Below, piece after piece: positions 51,156 through 61,216 of a stretch of DNA of 64,000 nt. The stretch spans positions 3,224,001 to 3,288,000 of the forward strand of contig NZ_CP126271.1 of the NCBI RefSeq assembly GCF_003234655.2. The letters are read 5' to 3'. The notes under the pieces are model-generated. The model ran no database searches. It was not told where the DNA came from and saw nothing but the letters and a program-made list of their open reading frames with translations. The position numbers were made by a program, and so were the translations under genes. Within the stretch, counting starts at the first letter, position 1, and each line of letters starts with the position of its first letter. This stretch comes from Curtobacterium sp. MCLR17_007 (GTDB lineage: Bacteria > Actinomycetota > Actinomycetes > Actinomycetales > Microbacteriaceae).

Positions 51156-52877
51156 ATGCACGCGAGAATGAACCGCTGGTGGGACGGGATCTCCCTGCGC
51201 ACCAAGATCACCGGGATCACGGTGCTCCTGGTGGCGCTCGGGCTGCTCGTCGCCGGCCTGGGCACGATGACCGTCCTGTCCACCTACCTGGTCTCCCGGC
51301 TCGACAACCAGGTCACGACGACGACCTCGCAGCTCGAGGGGCAGAACATCAGCGACGGTGAGCAGTACTGCAAGCTCACGATGGTGCTCGAGAAGAGCTC
51401 CTACGTCGCCGCCTACGACAGCGACGGCAAGCAGATCTGCGACACGCAATCGACTTCGCAGCCGGACATCGCGACCGTCGACTTCCCGGCCGCGACCAAG
51501 GCGAACACCCCGTTCACGCTCTACGACAAGCAGCACAACCACGAGTGGCGCGCGCAGGTCATCCCCGCCAACCTGCAGAACCTGACGACGGGTGCGACCG
51601 AGACCGGCTACGTGCTCGTCGCCGTGTCGAGCGCGGACACCGACCAGACGATCGCCCGGTTCACGGTGATCTTCCTGGGGTTCGGCGTCTCGGTGATCCT
51701 GCTCGGCGCGATGCTGACCCGGCTGCTCGTGACCGCGACGTTCGACCCCCTGCGCGACGTCGAGGACACCGCCGCCCGGTTCGCTGCCGGCGACTTCAAC
51801 CAGCGCCTCGACGCCGACACCCCGAACACCGAGGTCGGTCGCCTGAACCGGTCGCTCAACGCGATGCTCGAGCGGATCGACAGCGCGTTCGAGGACCGCG
51901 AACGCACGATCGCGCAGATGCGTCGCTTCGTCGGCGACGCCTCGCACGAACTCCGCACGCCGCTGGTGTCGCTCCGCGGGTACGCCGAGCTCTACCGGAT
52001 GGGTGCGCTCCGCAAGGACGAGGACGTCGCCCAGGCGATGGAGCGCATCGAGAAAGAGGCGCAGCGCATGGGGCTGCTCGTGCAGGACCTCCTGCAGCTC
52101 GCCCGCATCGACGAGTCCAAGCCGCTCGAGCTCGGGCCGGTCGACCTGGTCGCCATCGCCCGCGACTCAGCGCTCGACACCATGGCGTCGAACCCCGACC
52201 GCGAGATCCAGGTCCTGGTCGAGGACTCGGTCACGGGCGAGAACGTGCCCCAGGCCGTGCGGGCGCCGTCGGCGTTCGGACCGGGTGCCGTCACCCCGAC
52301 CTCGGCCGACTCCGCCCCCACGTCCCCGTCGGCGAACACCACGGGGCCGATCGCGTTCTCGCGCCAGACCCTGGCGCGGCTGCGTGCCCGGCGCAACCGG
52401 GCGATGGAGATCGAGGGGCCGGTCGGCACCGAGACCACTCCCCTGCCCACGGTCGTGCTGCCGAAGCGTCCGCCGATCGTCCTGGCCGAGGAGAACAAGA
52501 TCCGCCAGGTCGTGACCAACCTGATGGGCAACGCCATGCGCTTCACCGCGTACGACGACCCCATCGAGATCGGCATCGGCGTCGACGACGACCGTGGGAT
52601 GGCGCACATCGACGTCATCGACCACGGCGAGGGGATCCCGCCGCAGCTGCGCGAGAAGATCTTCCAGCGCTTCTGGCGTGCCGACACCTCGCGCGCGCGG
52701 GACACGGGCGGCTCGGGCCTGGGGCTCGCGATCGTGTCCGGGATCGTCGCGGCGCACGGCGGGTCGGTCGAGGTCATCGACACCCCCGGTGGCGGTGCCA
52801 CCTTCCGCATCTGGCTCCCCCTGCTCCCCCGTGACTGGGCGCCGACCCTCGCTCCCGAGGCGCCCCCCGCGTCCTGA
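51156..52877 (+). CDS. Sensor histidine kinase
   Basis: 573 residues. Two transmembrane segments (about 19-42 and 168-192) flank an extracytoplasmic sensor. HAMP (about 193-245), dimerisation helix with H264 in DASHELRTPL, N box EENKIRQVVTNLMGNAMRFT, D box DHGEGIPP and GSGLGLAI. An ~80-residue Pro/Ser/Thr- and Arg-rich insert (about 358-438) interrupts the ATPase domain just before the N box. Partner of the upstream response regulator; signal unknown. Confidence 0.93.
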   Translation: MHARMNRWWDGISLRTKITGITVLLVALGLLVAGLGTMTVLSTYLVSRLDNQVTTTTSQLEGQNISDGEQYCKLTMVLEKSSYVAAYDSDGKQICDTQSTSQPDIATVDFPAATKANTPFTLYDKQHNHEWRAQVIPANLQNLTTGATETGYVLVAVSSADTDQTIARFTVIFLGFGVSVILLGAMLTRLLVTATFDPLRDVEDTAARFAAGDFNQRLDADTPNTEVGRLNRSLNAMLERIDSAFEDRERTIAQMRRFVGDASHELRTPLVSLRGYAELYRMGALRKDEDVAQAMERIEKEAQRMGLLVQDLLQLARIDESKPLELGPVDLVAIARDSALDTMASNPDREIQVLVEDSVTGENVPQAVRAPSAFGPGAVTPTSADSAPTSPSANTTGPIAFSRQTLARLRARRNRAMEIEGPVGTETTPLPTVVLPKRPPIVLAEENKIRQVVTNLMGNAMRFTAYDDPIEIGIGVDDDRGMAHIDVIDHGEGIPPQLREKIFQRFWRADTSRARDTGGSGLGLAIVSGIVAAHGGSVEVIDTPGGGATFRIWLPLLPRDWAPTLAPEAPPAS

Positions 52878-52921
52878 CGCCGCGGCGCGCGGCTGCCCGC
52901 CGCGCGTCCCGCGCATCTCCG

Positions 52922-53006
52922 CGTCGCACAACCCGCCGCTCACCTCCGCCGAAGTCGCTCAACCTGCCGCTCTTCACCGCGGACGACGGCCGACTCCGCG
53001 ACGTCG
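52922..53006 (+). repeat. Left 85-bp inverted repeat of DUF559 unit
   Basis: Starts CGTCGCACAACCCGCCGCTC and ends CGCGACGTCG. It matches the reverse complement of 54109-54193 at 64 of 85 positions without gaps. Internally GTCGCACAACC and GTCGCTCAACC are direct repeats, and GGTTCTGCGAC at 53048 is an inverted copy. Confidence 0.85.
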
Positions 53007-53081
53007 ATCGCTCGCCCGCGGCGAGTTATGCGACGTCGCGACAGACAGGTTCTGCGACGTGGACGGCACGCGCGCGGCATG

Positions 53082-53975
53082 TCATTCGACGTGGATCCGC
53101 GAGCGTTGCGCGAACGCCTGACGAAGTCGCTCGAACAGCACAGCCGTGCGCACCGCGTCAGCGCCGGTGGCGTGGATGACGAGCCAGTCACTCACCGCGA
53201 AGCCGTTCCCACGGCGCTGGTCGTGTCGGAAAGCGTCCCGTTCCCGATGGTGGTCGCCGTCGTACTCGAGCGCGATGCGGTACGCGGGCCACGCCATGTC
53301 GACACGCCCCAGGAAGTGCCCGGCGTCGTCGCGTACTTCGAGATTGAGTTCGGGCTCTGGGAACCCGGCGTCGATCACGTCGAGCCGCAGACCTGTCTCC
53401 ATGGGCGACTCGGATCCGACCCGGACGTGGTCGAGGGCTGCCCGCGCCAACCGAACGTGACGGTTGCCCGGTCGGATCTGTGCAGCCAGGTCACCGATGG
53501 TCGTGTGCTCGCTGCGCCCGACGAGCGCGTCGCCGACGATGACGAGCGACCGGAGGTCCAACTCCGCCGCGCACTCGAACCACGCCCGGGCCGGGCTGCT
53601 CACTCGGAGGCCGCCGTCGAGCGTGGTGACTTGGTCGGGGGTGACGTGCGCTCGATGCGCCACGATGCCCGGACGCCGCATCAGCGGTCCCGCCCCGGCC
53701 GTGGACACGTGCACCGCGGACCGGTCTTGGACGTGGCTCGGCAATGGAGCGCCCCACAGGCCGGCTGCCGTCGTGTGGCTGAAGAACTGGTCGCACCGCA
53801 TGACCACCGCGAGCGCCTGGACCACGGACGATGGCTCAGTCGACCGGACTCCGTGGATGACGGCATGGAGGTCACGACGGCGGAGACGGCCGGCATCGAC
53901 ACCGGAGGCGAGCGCGTCCCGAACGCGGAACGGGCCGGAGACGATGTGCGGCGGGAGCGGACGAGGACGTGCCAT
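53082..53975 (-). CDS. AbiEi-like HTH / DUF559 (Vsr-like) nuclease-fold protein
   Basis: 297 residues. The N-terminal ~90 residues resemble the AbiEi antitoxin winged helix (VSGPFRVRDALASGVDAGRL, RRRDLHAVIHGVR). The C-terminal domain has the DUF559/Vsr pattern of the PD-(D/E)xK superfamily: ESPMET, LGRVDMAWP with D, ALEYDGDHHR with E and D, and a final SDWLVIH. Substrate unknown; actinobacterial relatives are often multicopy and poorly understood. ATG 53975 is 7 bp behind GATCCT. Confidence 0.82.
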   Translation of the reverse strand: MARPRPLPPHIVSGPFRVRDALASGVDAGRLRRRDLHAVIHGVRSTEPSSVVQALAVVMRCDQFFSHTTAAGLWGAPLPSHVQDRSAVHVSTAGAGPLMRRPGIVAHRAHVTPDQVTTLDGGLRVSSPARAWFECAAELDLRSLVIVGDALVGRSEHTTIGDLAAQIRPGNRHVRLARAALDHVRVGSESPMETGLRLDVIDAGFPEPELNLEVRDDAGHFLGRVDMAWPAYRIALEYDGDHHRERDAFRHDQRRGNGFAVSDWLVIHATGADAVRTAVLFERLRQAFAQRSRIHVE

Positions 53976-54108
53976 ACCCAGCAGGATCACGCCGGCGTGC
54001 GAACTGGGCCCGCCTTGCACCGAACCTGTGGAGACCGACTCGAACGGCCCTCCTGTGCAGGAGGATGCACGGCCGAGGCGGTCGCAGGAAACGCCGTGGA
54101 CGCGACAC

Positions 54109-54193
54109 CGACGTCGCGCAGAGTGTCGGCGTCGCCGAGCGCGAGCGGCACGCTGAGCGACCTCGACGGGATTGAGCGGCGGGTCGTGCGACG
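54109..54193 (-). repeat. Right 85-bp inverted repeat of DUF559 unit
   Basis: Reverse complement begins CGTCGCACGACCCGCCGCTC; first 50 bases match the left repeat at 42 positions. It ends 116 bp before the groL stop codon. Confidence 0.85.
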
Positions 54194-54255
54194 TGTGCCC
54201 CGATGCCTGGGGGGCAGGCGGGGTGGGGGGGTGGCGGCGGGAAGGGCCACGCACG

Positions 54256-54296
54256 CGGAAGGGCCCCCGCACGCGCAGCGTGCGAGGGCCCTTCCG
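54256..54296 (-). terminator. groL terminator
   Basis: CGGAAGGGCCC...GGGCCCTTCCG with inner CGCACGC / GCGTGCG; 18 paired bases, one mismatch, 3-nt loop. Confidence 0.88.
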
Positions 54297-54309
54297 TGTC
54301 AGGACTGGA

Positions 54310-55977
<1,668 letters not shown>

Positions 55978-56021
55978 TCAGCGTGACCGAGCGCCTGCGC
56001 ACGCGGCGTCAGCCGGTGCAC

Positions 56022-56083
56022 CTGGCACTCAGTACGACCGAGTGCCAAGCCCGATTCTGGCACTCGACCCCTGAGAGTGCAAC
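56022..56083 (-). promoter_or_regulatory. groL promoter with two tandem CIRCE operators
   Basis: TGGCACTC-N9-GAGTGCCA (56023-56047) and TGGCACTC-N9-GAGTGCAA (56058-56082). Both keep the GCACTC-N9-GAGTGC core bound by HrcA. A -35 TTGCAC and -10 CAGAAT (minus strand, about 56083-56055) are covered by the distal operator. Confidence 0.9.
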
Positions 56084-56262
56084 ACGCGGAACGAGCCCGA
56101 CCGCCAGGACACACGGACCGAGCCCGACCGCGACGACACCCGCGACGCCGCGGCCCGGCACACGCGACGCCGCGGCCCGCCAGGACACACGCGCCGCCCC
56201 GGCCCGACACGGACGAACGCGCCGCCCCCGAGGGGACGACGCGTTCGCGAGTGGTTCGGCGA

Positions 56263-56466
56263 CTACGCCGGACGCACCGACTCGGCCTGCGGGCCCTTGG
56301 ACCCGGTGCCGACGTCGAACGTCACCGCCTGGCCCTCTTCGAGGACCTTGTAGCCGTTCATGTCGATGGCCGAGTAGTGGACGAAGACGTCCTGGCCACC
56401 TCCATCGACGGTGATGAAGCCGAAACCCTTCTCGGCGTTGAACCACTTCACGGTTCCGTTGGCCAT
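56263..56466 (-). CDS. cspA: Major cold-shock protein
   Basis: 67-residue cold-shock domain: [20 protein letters not shown] (RNP1) and DVFVHYSAI (RNP2). RNA chaperone. ATG 56466 is preceded by GGGAG. The 259-bp upstream region has no gene and probably holds the long leader usual for csp genes. Confidence 0.95.
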   Translation of the reverse strand: MANGTVKWFNAEKGFGFITVDGGGQDVFVHYSAIDMNGYKVLEEGQAVTFDVGTGSKGPQAESVRPA

Positions 56467-56725
56467 GATCTGTTGCTCCCTGCGGTACTGCTGTAGCGAA
56501 CGACGGAGCCGTCGGGTGACGCCGTCGGGTCCCGGCCGGGGTGTTCCTGGCGTGCGCACCGAGGTCCGACGACATTCCGATCACGGGTTGACCACTTGTG
56601 ACTCTAATCAGGAACGACGATCCGGCAAGGGGTGTGACGGACATTTCCCACAGTGACCCCCGGAACTCAACGTGCCGGAAACACAGTTGTTACAAACAGA
56701 TGCGCGGAATGTCCGAGAACGCCGA

Positions 56726-57298
56726 TCAACCGCTGTAGTCGGCGCCCAGGACGACGCTCACGTCAGCGTTCGGGAATGCAGTCGACTGTTCCACGGCGGT
56801 GGTGCCGATCGACTTCGCGATGCCTTCCGCCAGGGCCTTCTGGGACTCCTGCTGGTAGTACACGACGGTCGACGCGGTGCCGGTCGTCCCGGCGTTGCCG
56901 CTCGAGGTCACGGTCCACCCGGCGGTCGTCAGCGTCGCCGTGCCCTTCGCGGCGAGCCCGGCGGTCGTCGTGCCGTTGAGGACGACGAGCGTCGTGCTGC
57001 CCTGGTCGGACGGCCCGGCAGCTGCGGGCTCGGACGGGGAGGCCGACTCGGAGGGCGCCGCCGATGCCGACGACGACGCCGACGCCGACGGGGACGACGA
57101 CGCGTCGGGCCCGGAGAACGAGTAGCTGCCGTTGAGCAAGGCGAGCACGAGCACGCCGATCCCGACGAGGACCCCCGTGGCCAGCGCCGCCCAGGCGAAC
57201 GCGATCCATCCGCGACCGCGGCGGTGCATGCCGCGGTGCGCCCCGACGCGCGGACCATCGGTCACGTCGTCGAAACGGTCATGGGGGAATCTCGTCAT
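56726..57298 (-). CDS. LytR_C domain membrane protein
   Basis: 190 residues. One transmembrane segment (about 31-53), a Ser/Ala/Pro linker, then a LytR_C domain (about 98-190; TTLVVLNGTTTAGLAAKGTA, ADVSVVLGADYSG). Extracellular; accessory to wall-glycopolymer ligation by LCP proteins. ATG overlaps the DUF3263 stop by 4 bp, the conserved gene pair. Confidence 0.9.
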   Translation of the reverse strand: MTRFPHDRFDDVTDGPRVGAHRGMHRRGRGWIAFAWAALATGVLVGIGVLVLALLNGSYSFSGPDASSSPSASASSSASAAPSESASPSEPAAAGPSDQGSTTLVVLNGTTTAGLAAKGTATLTTAGWTVTSSGNAGTTGTASTVVYYQQESQKALAEGIAKSIGTTAVEQSTAFPNADVSVVLGADYSG

Positions 57299-57705
57299 CG
57301 TTCCTCTTCGGTTCGGTGGGGTCCCGGCGAGGTCGCCCCCGCCCCCGGCGCGACGAAGCGGCCGGCGCCCGGCGCGCCAGAGCGCCCGGCGCCCGGCGCG
57401 ACAGAGCGCCCGGCGCCCGGCGGGACAGCGCGCTCGGCGTCCGGCGCGACGAAGCTCCGGGCGGCCCGCGCACCCACGCGGGACTGGCGCAGCCGCTGCA
57501 GGCGGCCGACCAGCTGCGGGTCGTACGCGAGCGCCGCGGGCGAGTCGATCACCCGGTTGAGCACCTGGTAGTACCGCGCCGGCGACATGTCGAACTCGAC
57601 ACGGATCTCCGCCTCTTTCGTCCGGTCGTGCCGTGCCCGCTCGTGCTCGAACGCGAGCACGTGCTTGGCGAGCTCGCTGAGCTCGTCCGCGGGGATGGTG
57701 GTCAC
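57295..57705 (-). CDS. DUF3263 protein with Pro-Gly-Ala-Arg repeat tail
   Basis: 136 residues. Residues about 5-80 are DUF3263 (LAKHVLAFEHERARHDRTKE, FDMSPARYYQVLNRVIDSPA), a helical domain likely to bind DNA. The tail consists of APGAGR-type repeats from 24-bp DNA repeats. TACGAT lies upstream at about 57742; GTG 57705 is the chosen start. Transcribed with the LytR_C gene. Confidence 0.85.
   Translation of the reverse strand: MTTIPADELSELAKHVLAFEHERARHDRTKEAEIRVEFDMSPARYYQVLNRVIDSPAALAYDPQLVGRLQRLRQSRVGARAARSFVAPDAERAVPPGAGRSVAPGAGRSGAPGAGRFVAPGAGATSPGPHRTEEER
57361..57457. repeat. Four imperfect 24-bp tandem repeats in the DUF3263 gene
   Basis: Units starting GGCGCCCGGCGCG encode (S/F)xAPGAGR. 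In frame, so copy-number change alters only the tail length. Confidence 0.85.
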
Positions 57706-57811
57706 GACGGTCCGATCGCGTTCGGGGAACAGGTCTCGCACATCGTAGGGGTCTGGTGGATGCCGACCCTGGCATGGCCCTGGACTGTCGCGGAATCGCC
57801 CTCGCGGGCTC

Positions 57812-58894
57812 TCAGACCCGGCGGAGCCACCGGATGACGGTGCCGAACGCGTCCGACACGGCGATGGCCCGCCCGTCGAGCGAGAGCGTCGCGAAGGCGT
57901 CGGGGTCGGCGGGGTCGACGTCGTCGGGCAGCGTGCTCGCGACACCGGTCAGGATGCCGGTTCGCTCGAGCGCGATCCACCGGAGTCCACGCTCGCGGAT
58001 CCGGTCGACGACCTGCTGCCGGGCGGCTCCCGGCACGTAGACGAGCGTGCCGGTGGTCAGGACGACGGGCTCGCAGCCGGCCGGCAGCGCGTCGACCGCG
58101 CGGTCCAGGTCGTCCGGCACACGGCCGGTGACCCGGACGGGAGGCACGGTGCGCGTCGCCGACATCGCCGCGCGCATCTGGGCGATCCGGTCCAGGGCCT
58201 CCGGCGGCACCGCCCGCGACAGCCGGTCGAGTGCGTCGGGCGCCGCCGGGTCGATGGGGTGCGGGTCGAGGGCGACCCGCGCCACGACGCGAATCGGCCT
58301 CGTGGCCGGCGCCGGCAGCACTCCCGAGGCGTCGGCGACCAGGTGGATCGACGGGTCCGCGGGCGCGGTGTGCATCCGCACGGTGCGGTGTCGCACTCCC
58401 TGACGGACATCGCGCCCCCGCGCACCGGGGTGCGACGTCGGGACGGAGGTGCGATCCGGATCGGTGTCCGGAGCGCCGTCCGCTGCGACGCGGTAGTCGA
58501 GCGTCACCCGGTCCGGGATCGAGCACAGCCCCGCGGACGCCCCGACGTCCACGAGTCCGAGCGGCCGGTCGACCGACTCGGCGAGCGCCGCGAGCAGCGG
58601 GACGACGGGACCGAGCCGCCGCGGGTCGTTGGCCTGCACCGTCGCGGTGGTGAGGGCCGTGACCAGGGCGGGGCGGGCCTCCTGTCCGAGTGCGCGGAGC
58701 GCGCCCGGGTCCGACGGGTCCGCACCCAGGCTGCGCGCGACCGCGAAGAGCAGTTCAGGCTGCCGCTGCGTCGCCGGGACCCGGTCGAGGAGCGCGACGA
58801 GGTCGTCGTCGAGCGACCGGGCCCAGGCCGCGTAGGACGGGGACACGGTGGCGATGCGGTCGGCGTAGGACGCGTAGCGCTCCCGCGTGCTCAC
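57812..58894 (-). CDS. DUF2332 protein
   Basis: 360 residues, cytosolic. Family hallmarks: YASYADRIATVSPSYAAWAR, GLVDVGASAGLCSIPDRVTL, VVLTTGTLVYVPGAARQQVV. About residues 150-180 are Arg/Pro-rich and unlike the family. Function unknown. GTG 58894 overlaps the GNAT stop by 4 bp. Confidence 0.85.
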   Translation of the reverse strand: MSTRERYASYADRIATVSPSYAAWARSLDDDLVALLDRVPATQRQPELLFAVARSLGADPSDPGALRALGQEARPALVTALTTATVQANDPRRLGPVVPLLAALAESVDRPLGLVDVGASAGLCSIPDRVTLDYRVAADGAPDTDPDRTSVPTSHPGARGRDVRQGVRHRTVRMHTAPADPSIHLVADASGVLPAPATRPIRVVARVALDPHPIDPAAPDALDRLSRAVPPEALDRIAQMRAAMSATRTVPPVRVTGRVPDDLDRAVDALPAGCEPVVLTTGTLVYVPGAARQQVVDRIRERGLRWIALERTGILTGVASTLPDDVDPADPDAFATLSLDGRAIAVSDAFGTVIRWLRRV

Positions 58895-59367
58895 GCGCTC
58901 GCCGCGCGGTACATCCCGACGTGCCGGATGCCGGCCTCGACGTAGGGCTCGTCGAACCGGACGAAGCCGTGTCGCTCGTACAGTGCGGCGACGTACTCCT
59001 GGGCGTGCAGGACGACCGGTTCGTGCCCGTGCTCCCCCAGCACCGCGTCGACCAGGCGACTGGCGATGCCGACGCCGCGGTGCTCCGGGTGCGTGGCGAC
59101 CCGCCCGACCACCCAGGCCGGTGGGACGCTGTCGGCGGGGTGCCGCTCGTCGGTCGCTGGCCGGATCAGTCGCAGGTACCCGACCGCTTCGGTGTCGGTT
59201 CCGAACCACCAGTGCTCGGTGTCCACCGCGCGGTCGCGGCCGTCGAAGTCCTCGTCCGTGACGCGTTGTTCGAGCGCGAACACCCGATTCCGCAGCCGGA
59301 CGATGCCGTACAGTTCGTCCGTCGTCAGGCGGGGCCATCGAGTGCGGTGCACGGAATGCTCGGACAT
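58891..59367 (-). CDS. GNAT-family acetyltransferase (ElaA-like)
   Basis: 158 residues. ELYGIVRLRNRVFALEQRV and VATHPEHRGVGIASRLVDAV (motif A) match the ElaA branch. ATG 59367 is 7 bp behind TAAACT. First gene of the GNAT/DUF2332 operon, divergent from msrB. Confidence 0.9.
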   Translation of the reverse strand: MSEHSVHRTRWPRLTTDELYGIVRLRNRVFALEQRVTDEDFDGRDRAVDTEHWWFGTDTEAVGYLRLIRPATDERHPADSVPPAWVVGRVATHPEHRGVGIASRLVDAVLGEHGHEPVVLHAQEYVAALYERHGFVRFDEPYVEAGIRHVGMYRAASA

Positions 59368-59422
59368 CCGGGCGAGTTTACTGAAGTGGTCGAAGAACCC
59401 CGACCGGAAGCAGGAGGAACCC

Positions 59423-59833
59423 ATGGCATACAACGTCGAGAAGAGCGACGCCGAGTGGCGCGAGGAACTCTCCCCCGAGCAGTACGCCGTCCTCCGGCAG
59501 GCCGGCACCGAGCGGCCCTGGACCGGTCAGCTGCTGGACGAGGAACGTGCCGGCATCTACACCTGTGCGGCGTGCGGTGCAGAGCTGTTCAAGAGCGGCA
59601 CGAAGTTCGACTCGGGCTGCGGCTGGCCGTCGTTCTACGAGTCGGTCGACCCCCAGGCCGTCACGCTCATCGAGGACAAGTCGATGGGCATGGTCCGCAC
59701 CGAGGTCCGCTGCGCGAACTGCGGGTCGCACCTGGGGCACGTGTTCCCCGACGGCTTCGGCACCCCCACCGGCGACCGCTACTGCATGAACTCGCTGTCG
59801 CTGAACTTCTCCGAGAAGTCCGCGGCCGAATAG
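59423..59833 (+). CDS. msrB: Peptide-methionine (R)-S-oxide reductase
   Basis: 136 residues. Zinc site C48/C51 and C97/C100, catalytic C121 in RYCMNSLSL, GCGWPSF substrate loop. Repairs oxidised methionine with thioredoxin. AGGAGG is 5 nt before the ATG. Confidence 0.97.
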   Translation: MAYNVEKSDAEWREELSPEQYAVLRQAGTERPWTGQLLDEERAGIYTCAACGAELFKSGTKFDSGCGWPSFYESVDPQAVTLIEDKSMGMVRTEVRCANCGSHLGHVFPDGFGTPTGDRYCMNSLSLNFSEKSAAE

Positions 59834-59875
59834 CACGCGAGCCAGGGCCCGCGCATCGGTAGGATGAGCGGGTCA

Positions 59876-59951
59876 GCCAGCATGGCGCAATTGGTAGCGC
59901 ACCGTACTTGTAATACGGGGGTTGCGGGTTCAAGTCCCGCTGCTGGCCCCA
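59876..59951 (+). tRNA. tRNA-Thr (anticodon TGT)
   Basis: Acceptor GCCAGCA / TGCTGGC, anticodon loop CTTGTAA giving TGT, T-loop TTCAAGT, encoded CCA. The discriminator reads C. TAGGAT at 59860 is the -10. Confidence 0.95.
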
Positions 59952-59958
59952 GCAGAGC

Positions 59959-59993
59959 GAGAGCCCCGAGCGACAGTGTCGCTCGGGGCTCTC
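59959..59993 (+). terminator. tRNA-Thr terminator
   Basis: 17-bp inverted repeat GAGAGCCCCGAGCGACA / TGTCGCTCGGGGCTCTC. Confidence 0.85.
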
Positions 59994-60130
59994 GGCGCAG
60001 GTGGAACACGGATCAGGAGTGTTCCTGGCGCTCAGCACGGTAACCAGCCGGCCGTACCGGAAGGATGACACCGTGCGGAGGGGCTCGTCCAGGCTTCCTG
60101 ACCGACCTCGCGGCTTCCCGCAAGGAATGT

Positions 60131-61162
60131 TCAGCGTCCGCCCTGGATCTTGCGCTCCCGCTGCGCGACACCGGCGGTGCCGTAGGGGTAGTCGTCGATC
60201 CGCGGCGCGCTGGCGTCGGTGAGCGACCGCAGCTCGTCGTCGGTCAGGACGAGGTCCGCGGCGCCGAGGTTGTCCTGCAGCTGCGACACCGTCCGGGCGC
60301 CGAGGATGACGCTCGTGACGGCCGGGCGTGCGAGCAGCCATGCGAGGGCGACCTGCGACTTCGAGGCACCGTGTGCGTCGGCAGCGGCGGAGACCGCGTC
60401 GAGGACCTGCCACGTGCGCTCGTCGCCGTTGCGGGCCTCCCACGCCTCCATGCCGCGCTCCGGGTTCTCGCCGAGCCGCGTCGAGCCGGTGGGGGCCTCG
60501 TCGCGCTGGTACTTGCCGGACAGCCAGCCGCCGGCCAGGGGCGACCAGGGGAGCATGCCGATGCCCGCGTCGAGGCACGCGGGGACGACCTCGTGCTCGA
60601 TGTCGCGCACGAGCAGGTTGTACTGGGGCTGCAGGGTCACGGGCGGGGCCCAGCCGTGCGCCTTCGCCTCGTAGACCGCCTTGGTGATCTGGTACCCGAG
60701 GTAGTTCGAGAACCCGTAGGTGCCGATCTTGCCCGCGGCGACGGCGTCGTCGAGGAAGCGCAGGGTCTCCTCGATCGGGGTGAGGGCGTCCCACGCGTGC
60801 ATCTGGTAGAGGTCGATGTGGTCGACGCCGAGCCGCTCGAGCGAGGCGTCGAGTGCCACGCGCAGGTGCCGCCGCGACAGCCCGAGGTCGTTCGGGCCGT
60901 CGCCCTGGGGGAACCGGCCCTTCGTCGCGATGACGACCTGCTGGGCTTCGGTGGGGTGGGACGCGAGCCACCGCCCGATGATGCGCTCCGACTCGTTGCC
61001 GGAGTACACGTCCGCCGTGTCGACGAGCGTGCCGCCGGCCGCGACGAAGGCGTCGAGCATCTGGTGTGAGGTGGCTTCGTCGGCTTCGCTGCCGAAGGTC
61101 ATGGTGCCGAGGGTGAGGGAGGACACCGCTGTCCCGCTGTTCCCGAGGAGTCTGTATTCCAT
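60131..61162 (-). CDS. Aldo/keto reductase
   Basis: 343-residue AKR with the tetrad D48, Y53, K81 and H122 (DTADVYS, TKGR, YQMHAWD). LAWLLARPAVTSVILGARTV is the NADP-binding end. YajO/voltage-channel-beta-like group. ATG 61162 is 7 bp behind TAGCGT. Confidence 0.94.
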   Translation of the reverse strand: MEYRLLGNSGTAVSSLTLGTMTFGSEADEATSHQMLDAFVAAGGTLVDTADVYSGNESERIIGRWLASHPTEAQQVVIATKGRFPQGDGPNDLGLSRRHLRVALDASLERLGVDHIDLYQMHAWDALTPIEETLRFLDDAVAAGKIGTYGFSNYLGYQITKAVYEAKAHGWAPPVTLQPQYNLLVRDIEHEVVPACLDAGIGMLPWSPLAGGWLSGKYQRDEAPTGSTRLGENPERGMEAWEARNGDERTWQVLDAVSAAADAHGASKSQVALAWLLARPAVTSVILGARTVSQLQDNLGAADLVLTDDELRSLTDASAPRIDDYPYGTAGVAQRERKIQGGR

Positions 61163-61216
61163 GCGGCGGACGCTACGCCTGCGCTCCCCCGAGCCGAGAG
61201 GCCCTGGCGGTACCGG

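Larger units (their letters stand above)
52922..54193. mobile_element. Inverted-repeat-flanked DUF559 nuclease unit
   Basis: 1272-bp unit: 85-bp terminal inverted repeats around one intact gene (53082-53975), placed between the kinase and groL transcription units. No transposase-type gene is present. No target-site duplication was identified by eye. The arrangement suggests a self-contained mobile or domesticated cassette. Confidence 0.5.

Noticed and set aside
59948..59951. Treating the C discriminator of tRNA-Thr as evidence of a pseudo-tRNA
   Set aside because: All stems and loops are intact, a -10 and a terminator flank it, and an encoded CCA follows.
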